In this document: positions 5,722 through 11,281 of the stretch, piece by piece
Position numbering within the stretch: position 1 is the stretch's first letter
How the letters are laid out: every line of letters starts with the position of its first letter
DNA from: an uncultured Gemmatimonadota bacterium
GTDB taxonomy: Bacteria > Gemmatimonadota > Gemmatimonadetes > Gemmatimonadales > Gemmatimonadaceae
DNA: 11,281 nt
Assembly: GCA_903894655.1 (NCBI GenBank)
Contig: CAITQY010000727.1
Location: forward strand, 1-11,281
Direction: 5' to 3'
Notes under the pieces: model-generated
What the model saw: the letters and a program-made list of their open reading frames with translations, nothing else
The model's database searches: none
Told to the model about the DNA's origin: nothing
Made by a program: the position numbers and the translations under genes

Positions 5722-8700
5722 ATGCCGCAGGCGCAGCGCTGGACACGATGGGGAGCAGCTCTGGTTTTCGCGATCATCTCGATCGCCTCGCCGCTCCATG
5801 CCCAGTACTTCGGGCAAAATCAGGTCCAGTACGATCGGCTGCGCTGGCGTGTCATCGAAACCGAGCACTTCCAGATTCACTACTATCCGCAGATCGCGGA
5901 TGTGGCGCCCGATGCCGCGCGCATGGCCGAACGGTCGTACGCGCGGCTCTCGCGCCTGATGGCGCACCAGTTCCGCGAGAAAAAGCCGGTCCTCATCTTC
6001 GGCTCGTCGGGCGACTTCGCGCAAAGCAACGTCTTCGGCGATCTCGGCGAAGGCACTGGCGGTGTCACCGACCCGCTCCGGCAGCGGATGGCGCAGTTCT
6101 TCAGTGGCGACTGGGCCAGCTTCGAACACGTGTTGCAGCACGAAATGGTACACGTGTTCCAATTCGACATTTTCTCGCGCGGGCGCGCCGGCGCCGGGCT
6201 GCAAAACCTGGCGATGGTCAATCCACCGCTCTGGTTCATGGAAGGGCTCGCCGAGTACTTCTCGATCGGCGAAAAGCACCCCTGGACGGCGGCGTGGGTG
6301 CGCGATGCTGTGACGAACAACGCCCTCCCCACCATCCAACAGATGACGGAGCGCCCCGACAAGTACTTCCCGTATCGCTACGGGTTGTCGGTATGGCAGT
6401 ACGTGGGCGCGCGGTGGGGTGACGAGGTCATCGGCGAGATCATGAACGCCGTGCCCAGCCTCGGCATCGATCGCGCCTTCCGTCGTGAAATTGGCCTCTC
6501 ACTCGACGAACTCAGTGCCGAGTGGAAGCAGGCCATGCAGAACAAGTATCTGCCCACCGTGGCGGAACTGCAGCGCCCGCGCAGCTTCGCCGAGCCCCTG
6601 CTCTCGCAGAAGCGCTCCGGCAGCATCGCCAGCCTGTTCGTGGCCCCGGCGCTCTCCGACGACGGCAAGTACATCACGTACATCGCCTACGGCAGCTTCC
6701 TGCGCGGGGAAGTCTTCCCCGACATGTATCTCGCCAACGCCGAGACGGGCAAGCGCATCGCGCGCCTCGTCAAGACGACCACCAATCCCGACTTCGAACA
6801 GCTGCGCTTCATCTACTCGCAGCCCTCGTTCTCGCCCGACGCGAAGATACTGGCCTTCACCGGCCAGAGCGGCGGACGCGACGTGCTGTACGTGATGGAC
6901 GTGAAGAGCCGCCGGATCCTGAAGAAGTTCGACTTCGAACTCGATCAGGTGTTGAGCCCGAGCTTCTCGCCCGACGGACGTCGCATCGTGTTCAGCGGCA
7001 TGCGCCACGGGTCCAGCGATCTCTACATCGCATCGCTCGACACCGACGGGTACACGCAGGTCACGAAGGATCCCTACGGCGATCTCCAGCCGCAGTGGTC
7101 GCCCGACGGACGCACGATCGCCTTCACCAGCGATCGCGGCGACGACACCGATCTCGAGATCCTGAAGATCGGCGCGTGGAAGCTCTCGCTGCTCGATCTC
7201 GAGACGCAGAAGGTCACCGTGGTCGAGGGACAAGGCGGAAAGAGTCTCAATCCGCAGTGGGCCCCCGACGGCAAGTCGCTGGCGTACATCACCGACCGCA
7301 CGGGTATCGCCAACATCTTCCTGTACGACCTCGAATCGAAGCAGCACTACCAGCTCACGAACGTGCTGGGCGCGGTGACGGCCGTGGCCGAACAGTCGCC
7401 CGCGATCACGTGGGCGCGCGGCGCCGACGTACTGGCCTTCGTGTACTACGAGAAGACCGACCACGCGATCTGGAAGATCAAGAATCCGCGGTCGCTCAAG
7501 AAGGACCCGTATCGCGATCCGGTGGTGGTGGCCCAAGGGCGCGTGCTCAGTGGCGCGCCGACCACGCCAATCGTCGTGCCGGTCACACCAGTCAAGGTCG
7601 ATCCCACGGCGCATCTGAATCGCGCCACACTTACCGACACCGCGGCCGCCCGGCAGTCGTTCTATCGGCCCACCGTCGGCGTGTCGGCGCGTGCCTCCGA
7701 CGACCTGCCGGTGTCCGTGGCGGCGCGTCTCGCGGAAACGGTGAGCGTGCGGGCGTTGCTGGACAGTTTCGACTTCAATCTCCCCGACTCCACCAAGTTC
7801 CGTGATTACCGCTATCGGGCGCGTCTCACGCCGGAGTACGTGGCGCAGCCCTCGATCGGCTATCAGCAAGGCGGCTTCGGTCAAGGCACCTTCGGTGGCA
7901 CCACGGTCGTTCTCAGCGATCTCCTCGGCGATCGTCGACTCGCCCTCTCGGGCGCGATCAATGGGCAGCTCAGCGATGCGCAAGTCTTCGTGGGCTACAC
8001 CAGCCTCGGGAACCGCCTGCAGTACACCACCGGGGTGACGCAACAGCCGATCTACCTGCTGTCGAATTACATCCAGGAGCCGCTCGGCAACGACCAGTTT
8101 TCGGAATCGCAGGAAATCACGCGGCTCGTCGTGCGGCAGGTGTTCGCGGCCGGCCTGTATCCCCTCAATCGCTTCACGCGATTCGAGCTGGGCGCGCGCT
8201 TCCAGAACATCGATCAGCAGGTGTTCCCGTTCACGCGCCTGGTGGACTACCAGCAGGGGTACGCCTCGGGGTTCGAGCGCGGCCCGACGCGCAACGTGGC
8301 GTCCGCCAACACGCTCTCGCCGTATCTGGCCTTCGTGACCGACAACACCCTCTACGGGTACACCGGACCGATTTCGGGGCGTCGTCTGCGCCTTGAAGTC
8401 GAACCGAGCGTCGGCACGTGGAAATGGACCGAGTATCTGGCCGATATTCGCGGGTACTACCCGATCCTGTTCAACTACATCACGTTTGCCACCCGCTTGA
8501 CGACCAGCATGTCAGTGGGTCGCGACGAGCTGCGTTTCCCGAAGTGGATCGCTCGGCCCGACTTCATTCGCGGCTACAACCGCGAGGACCTTGGCTCGAT
8601 TACGTGTACCGGTCTGCCCACCGACGACGGCACGTCCTGCAATTCCGTTGAGCTGATCGGCAGCCGGGTCGCCTTCGCCAACGCCGAACTACGCTTCCCG

Positions 8701-8985
8701 ATTATCCGGAGCTTCGCCGCGGCTCGCCTGCCGATCGGACTCCCGCCCATCGACGGCCTCTTTTTCTACGACGCCGGCGTGGCGTGGTCGAAAGGCCAGC
8801 AGGTCGTGGCGAGTCGCCCCGAGGGATACGATTTCTCGCGTCAGCGGGCGTTGCTGCAGAGCTACGGCTTCGGCGTGCGCATGAACCTGTTCGGCATCGC
8901 GATCGTACGCTGGGACTGGGCGGTCCCGGTCAGCCGCCCCGGCACGAAGGGGTTCGGGACCTGGTTCTTCGGCGCCAGCTACTGA
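5722..8985 (+). CDS. Outer-membrane protein: zinc-peptidase-like domain, TolB-like propeller, Omp85-type barrel
   Basis: 1087-residue exported protein. Residues 1-27 are a signal peptide (R6, R9, hydrophobic core, cleavage after LHA). Residues 40-290 resemble gluzincin/peptidase-MA-like enzymes: HEMVH at 140-144 gives two zinc ligands and the catalytic Glu141, and WFMEGLAEYFS at 171-181 supplies a likely third ligand (E174 or E178). Residues 300-590 carry TolB-type propeller repeats, with SFSPDGRRIVFSG (415-427), QWSPDGRTIAFTSDR (458-472) and QWAPDGKSLAYITDR (512-526). A Pro/Thr/Val-rich linker follows (610-690). Residues 695-1087 look like an Omp85/surface-antigen barrel, with IRGY (949-952) matching the family's loop-6 motif and FFYDAGVAWS (1014-1023) a late barrel strand; the chain ends in Tyr. 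No POTRA repeats are evident. The ATG directly follows the rsfS stop with no gap, and AGGGAG (5708-5713) is eight bases upstream. The natural substrate or client is unknown. Confidence 0.88.
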   Translation: MPQAQRWTRWGAALVFAIISIASPLHAQYFGQNQVQYDRLRWRVIETEHFQIHYYPQIADVAPDAARMAERSYARLSRLMAHQFREKKPVLIFGSSGDFAQSNVFGDLGEGTGGVTDPLRQRMAQFFSGDWASFEHVLQHEMVHVFQFDIFSRGRAGAGLQNLAMVNPPLWFMEGLAEYFSIGEKHPWTAAWVRDAVTNNALPTIQQMTERPDKYFPYRYGLSVWQYVGARWGDEVIGEIMNAVPSLGIDRAFRREIGLSLDELSAEWKQAMQNKYLPTVAELQRPRSFAEPLLSQKRSGSIASLFVAPALSDDGKYITYIAYGSFLRGEVFPDMYLANAETGKRIARLVKTTTNPDFEQLRFIYSQPSFSPDAKILAFTGQSGGRDVLYVMDVKSRRILKKFDFELDQVLSPSFSPDGRRIVFSGMRHGSSDLYIASLDTDGYTQVTKDPYGDLQPQWSPDGRTIAFTSDRGDDTDLEILKIGAWKLSLLDLETQKVTVVEGQGGKSLNPQWAPDGKSLAYITDRTGIANIFLYDLESKQHYQLTNVLGAVTAVAEQSPAITWARGADVLAFVYYEKTDHAIWKIKNPRSLKKDPYRDPVVVAQGRVLSGAPTTPIVVPVTPVKVDPTAHLNRATLTDTAAARQSFYRPTVGVSARASDDLPVSVAARLAETVSVRALLDSFDFNLPDSTKFRDYRYRARLTPEYVAQPSIGYQQGGFGQGTFGGTTVVLSDLLGDRRLALSGAINGQLSDAQVFVGYTSLGNRLQYTTGVTQQPIYLLSNYIQEPLGNDQFSESQEITRLVVRQVFAAGLYPLNRFTRFELGARFQNIDQQVFPFTRLVDYQQGYASGFERGPTRNVASANTLSPYLAFVTDNTLYGYTGPISGRRLRLEVEPSVGTWKWTEYLADIRGYYPILFNYITFATRLTTSMSVGRDELRFPKWIARPDFIRGYNREDLGSITCTGLPTDDGTSCNSVELIGSRVAFANAELRFPIIRSFAAARLPIGLPPIDGLFFYDAGVAWSKGQQVVASRPEGYDFSRQRALLQSYGFGVRMNLFGIAIVRWDWAVPVSRPGTKGFGTWFFGASY

Positions 8986-9018
8986 GCCAACCCCCGTCTG
9001 GACCAGGGTTGAGAACAA

Positions 9019-9054
9019 GGGGGGACGATAGGGGATTTCCCCTGCCGTCCCCCC
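9019..9054 (+). promoter_or_regulatory. Intergenic hairpin without a T-run
   Basis: GGGGGGACG (9019-9027) pairs with CGTCCCCCC (9046-9054) over nine bases. Inside it, AGGGG (9030-9034) pairs with CCCCT (9039-9043), separated by a 2x2 internal loop. The sequence after it is tccctgctcctg, so there is no U-tract. It lies between the outer-membrane protein and the lipoprotein gene. It may attenuate, block 3' exonucleases, or be a Rho-independent-like element of low efficiency. Confidence 0.55.
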
Positions 9055-9089
9055 TCCCTGCTCCTGCCTCTGGGAGGTACTTTTCCCCC

Positions 9090-10604
9090 GTGCGCACGCT
9101 CCTTGTGACGGCGCTCGTGCTCCTCGCGTGCGGTGTTGCCGGCGGCTGTGCCGATCGCTCGTCCCGCCCTTCCGGAGCCGACGCCACTCCCAGTATTCCT
9201 GGTGGGCCGGACCCGATCGTGTTGCGCGTTTCGCGCGACGGCGGTGTCATGAGCGCTACGCGCTATCCAGATCTCGATTCCACGCTGTGGCGATCGAGCG
9301 CCCGGGTCCCGGCCCTCGATCGCATCATCGCGTTCGGTGCCGAAGATGGATACCTCGCCGCGGTCGACACGAGTGGTGCGCCGGTCCGCATCGATGTCCG
9401 CTTGGGCACGGTGACGACGTCGCGCATCGACGACGTGGCCGTGGCCTCGTCGGCCGACGGCGGCGCGATCTACGCGCTCACCACCGATGGCGAGATCACG
9501 CGCTACACACCAAGCGGCGGAGACTGGCGCTTCACCCCCACGCTGCCGGCGCACGCGCTGTATGCGCAGGCCGATGGCTCGTTGATCGTGGCGGGGGCCA
9601 AGAACGACCGTGCGATCGTGTGGCGCGTGCGTCCTCCCGGGCAGGCCGTCACCGACAGTTTGTCGTTCGACATCGGCGGCAACGAGGCCACGTTGCGCAA
9701 ATCGCTCGGCGCGACCGCCGGCGCCGTCGGCGATCGCATTTTCTTCGGCGGGAACGAAGAAGTCATCGCCGTGCGGACGCGCGATCTCGCCAAAGCGCTC
9801 GAAGTGGACGTCGGCGATCCCGTCACCGCGATCGCCGCTACCCCGAGCGGTGACCGCCTGTTCGTGGCCATCGAGGACGAAGAACTGCTCCGCGTCGTCG
9901 ATCGGTTCGAGGAAGGCGTGAAGGGCAAGATCACGCTCCCCGGCGTCCCCCGGGCCCTGCGCATGGATCCGTTAGGTCGCGTGCTCCTCGCGCGTGGCGC
10001 TGCCGACTCGGTGTATGTGATCAGTCTCGGTAACGACGCCGTCATCGGCGTGGTGCGGAGCGAGTGGCGCGGCGATCTCCCGCTGGTATTGCCTGACGGC
10101 GCGATAGCTACCACGCGTGGCGAAGACGTCGTCTTCGCGCATCCGTCGTCGCTCGCGGACATGCGGACGGTGGTCGGTGGCGCGCGTCAGTTCTGGTACA
10201 CGTTGCGCTGGAACGGCTTTCGCCCGCGCGCCGCGGGCCTCGATCAGCCCGTGCAGTTCCGCACCAGTGCGCCGCGCGACTCGGTGGACTATGCCGACAG
10301 TGCCGTAGCACAAGACCTCACGCGCGACAGCACACGCCGTGACACGACCGCGACGTCGTCGCCCACGTCGTCGCCCACGTCGTCGTTCACGGTGTCGTTC
10401 GCGGCCGTGCTCGATGAAAAGCAGGCGCGCCAGGTCGCGTCGCGCATTCGTGTGGACGGCGACACACCACGTATCACGACGTCCGATCGCGCAGGAAGAA
10501 CTTTGTATCGCGTTGTGCTCGGTCCGTACCCGACACGCGCCGACGCCGATCGCGTCGGCAAAGCGTCGGGACAGAGCTATTGGATCTTCGAGGGGGCACC
10601 GTGA
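9090..10604 (+). CDS. Beta-propeller lipoprotein with C-terminal SPOR domain
   Basis: 504-residue protein starting at GTG 9090, with GGGAGG (9072-9077) twelve bases upstream. The frame continues upstream into the preceding gene but the signal peptide begins here. The N-terminus is a lipoprotein-type signal with two candidate lipidated cysteines, C14 (LLAC) or C20 (AGGC). Residues about 40-390 form short beta-strand repeats with the DG-x-I/L/V turns of a propeller, such as DGYLAAVDTSG, GAIYALTTDGEITRYTPSG and GDRLFVAIEDEELLRVVDRF; I cannot assign a named propeller family. A Ser/Thr/Asp-rich linker (395-431) includes TSSP repeats. Residues 432-504 match SPOR: FTVSFAAVLDEKQARQVASR, then YRVVLGPYPTRADADRV. 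SPOR domains bind denuded peptidoglycan glycans, so the protein likely links a membrane to the cell wall. Its stop overlaps the next start. Confidence 0.82.
   Translation: MRTLLVTALVLLACGVAGGCADRSSRPSGADATPSIPGGPDPIVLRVSRDGGVMSATRYPDLDSTLWRSSARVPALDRIIAFGAEDGYLAAVDTSGAPVRIDVRLGTVTTSRIDDVAVASSADGGAIYALTTDGEITRYTPSGGDWRFTPTLPAHALYAQADGSLIVAGAKNDRAIVWRVRPPGQAVTDSLSFDIGGNEATLRKSLGATAGAVGDRIFFGGNEEVIAVRTRDLAKALEVDVGDPVTAIAATPSGDRLFVAIEDEELLRVVDRFEEGVKGKITLPGVPRALRMDPLGRVLLARGAADSVYVISLGNDAVIGVVRSEWRGDLPLVLPDGAIATTRGEDVVFAHPSSLADMRTVVGGARQFWYTLRWNGFRPRAAGLDQPVQFRTSAPRDSVDYADSAVAQDLTRDSTRRDTTATSSPTSSPTSSFTVSFAAVLDEKQARQVASRIRVDGDTPRITTSDRAGRTLYRVVLGPYPTRADADRVGKASGQSYWIFEGAP
10353..10388 (+). repeat. 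12-bp tandem repeat encoding TSSP
   Basis: Two perfect copies of acgtcgtcgccc (10353-10364 and 10365-10376) and a third that diverges at its end (10377-10388). They encode TSSP-TSSP-TSSF at residues 422-433, in the flexible linker just before the SPOR domain. The unit is a multiple of three, so copy-number change would alter linker length without shifting the frame. Confidence 0.85.
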
Positions 10605-11281
10605 CGCCGCTCGGTCTGACTGAATCGTGGGAGATGGAGGGTCGCCGCTTGGCGCCGCTGCTCGACGACCTCTGCTCCGTGGTGATCGCCGCGACCGACG
10701 CCGCCGTGGCGACGTCGATGGCGCTCGGCGTGGCGCGCGCACAGGGTCAGCGCCGACGCGTGGCGGTGGCCGACTTGATCGGCGAAGCACCGGCCATCGA
10801 AGCCCTGCTGACCGGCGATGATCCACATGGCATCTCCGACAGTTTTCTGTACGGCGTGTCGCTCAACAAGATCGCCCAGCCGATGGCCGGCGCCGTCAAC
10901 GTCTTCCTGATGCCCAGCGGCACGGAAGCGGTGGCGCACGATGCGGTTTATGCGAATGAGCGGTGGCGCCGGCTGGCCGCCGGCTTTTATCAGGTCGGCG
11001 CGCTGCTGGTCGTCGTCGCGAACCCCGCGACGCCCGGCTTCGCCGACCTATGCGCCTACGTCGGCGCGCTGATGCCGGTCGGTGACACGGTGTTTCCCAC
11101 CCCGCCGGGAGTGCCGCTCATCGCGCCGCCCACACCGCCCACGCCCGCACCGCTGACTCCCACGCCGCGGCCGAACGAGGCGCGTGCGCGCGCCGCCGCG
11201 GCGCAAGACGAGCCGAGCCGCCGACGGCGCATGATTGCGATCGTCTCCGTACTTGGCGCGATCGCCGTAGCCGTCGGTGCG
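10601..11281 (+). CDS. Degenerate ParA/MinD-like domain with Pro-rich linker and membrane segment (partial, runs off the window)
   Basis: Open for all 227 codons to the window edge. The GTG start overlaps the previous stop in GTGA, implying translational coupling. Residues 25-162 have the strand-helix-strand pattern of a SIMIBI/ParA-type fold: SVVIAATDAAVATSMALGVA then QGQRRRVAVADLIGE, where a true ATPase would have a GKT/GKS loop and then VLLVDxD. Later strands follow (VNVFLMP at 100-106, ALLVVVANP at 134-142). No Walker A lysine-glycine loop is present, so this would be a pseudo-ATPase. Residues 165-205 are Pro- and then Ala/Arg-rich. RRRR (207-210) precedes a membrane segment from 211 onward, predicting a cytoplasmic N-terminus and periplasmic C-terminus. 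The missing C-terminus could carry a SPOR or other wall-binding domain, but that is a guess. No family could be named with confidence. Confidence 0.72.
   Translation, partial: MTPLGLTESWEMEGRRLAPLLDDLCSVVIAATDAAVATSMALGVARAQGQRRRVAVADLIGEAPAIEALLTGDDPHGISDSFLYGVSLNKIAQPMAGAVNVFLMPSGTEAVAHDAVYANERWRRLAAGFYQVGALLVVVANPATPGFADLCAYVGALMPVGDTVFPTPPGVPLIAPPTPPTPAPLTPTPRPNEARARAAAAQDEPSRRRRMIAIVSVLGAIAVAVGA

Noticed and set aside
5272..6339. Minus-strand open frame (355 codons) opposite rsfS and the barrel gene
   Set aside because: It covers two genes identified by conserved motifs, and the translated product lacks any motif.
6522..7805. Plus-strand open frame (427 codons) in another frame of the outer-membrane protein gene
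   Set aside because: The translation is extremely Arg/His-rich without hydrophobic core patterns, and the overlapping frame has propeller motifs. It is a GC-codon shadow.
6499..8043. Long minus-strand open frame (514 codons) opposite the outer-membrane protein gene
   Set aside because: It lies wholly inside a gene with clear domain motifs. Its translation is low-complexity and rich in Arg, Gly and His, as expected of antisense frames in high-GC DNA, with no recognisable motif.
9019..9054. Hairpin considered as a full intrinsic terminator
   Set aside because: No T-run follows the stem, so it is kept only as a structured element of unknown effect.
8784..9089. N-terminal extension of the SPOR lipoprotein into the barrel gene
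   Set aside because: It overlaps the coding end of the barrel gene in another frame. A lipoprotein signal and a Shine-Dalgarno mark the GTG at 9090.
1..11281. CRISPR arrays, tRNA or rRNA genes, insertion sequences, toxin-antitoxin or defence genes
   Set aside because: I looked for regularly spaced repeats, cloverleaf-like segments, terminal inverted repeats with transposase motifs, and small paired genes; none were found.

Overview
The window is high-GC, densely packed chromosomal DNA from a diderm (outer-membrane) bacterium. A signal-peptide-bearing Omp85-type beta-barrel and a lipoprotein show the outer membrane. The combination of a DUF3108 exported protein, a giant protease/TolB-propeller/beta-barrel protein, SPOR-domain proteins and several genes without a Shine-Dalgarno sequence is what I would expect of a Gemmatimonadota (Gemmatimonas-like) genome. 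That assignment is an inference from gene content, not a database match. No RNA genes, insertion sequences, prophage, CRISPR or other sign of recent transfer were seen.

Region 1 (1-2051): a short 5' flank, ychF (translation-associated ATPase) and an exported DUF3108 protein, both on the plus strand. Region 2 (2067-2777, minus strand): an SRAP/YedK DNA-repair protein with all its catalytic residues, convergent with the DUF3108 gene and divergent from the ribosomal genes. Region 3 (2778-5233): a ribosomal-protein operon in the order rpsF, rpsR, DUF2232 membrane protein, rplI. It is preceded by a leader with two mutually exclusive foldings and closed by a textbook intrinsic terminator. This is the rpsF-rpsR-yybS-rplI arrangement without ssb. 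Region 4 (5338-11281, open at the right edge): rsfS (ribosome silencing factor), abutted directly by a 1087-residue outer-membrane protein, then a beta-propeller lipoprotein ending in a SPOR domain, then the start of a gene overlapping it by 4 bases. That last gene encodes a ParA/MinD-like domain that seems to have lost its Walker A loop, followed by a proline-rich linker and a membrane segment.

Regions 1-3 are housekeeping: translation, ribosome assembly and abasic-site repair. Region 4 is the part most likely to hold something little described. It joins an Omp85-family barrel fused in cis to a zinc-peptidase-like domain and a TolB-like propeller, a separate propeller lipoprotein with a peptidoglycan-binding SPOR domain, and a bitopic inner-membrane protein. 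Together these could form an envelope module spanning outer membrane, peptidoglycan and inner membrane; that joint role is inference from gene order and domain content.
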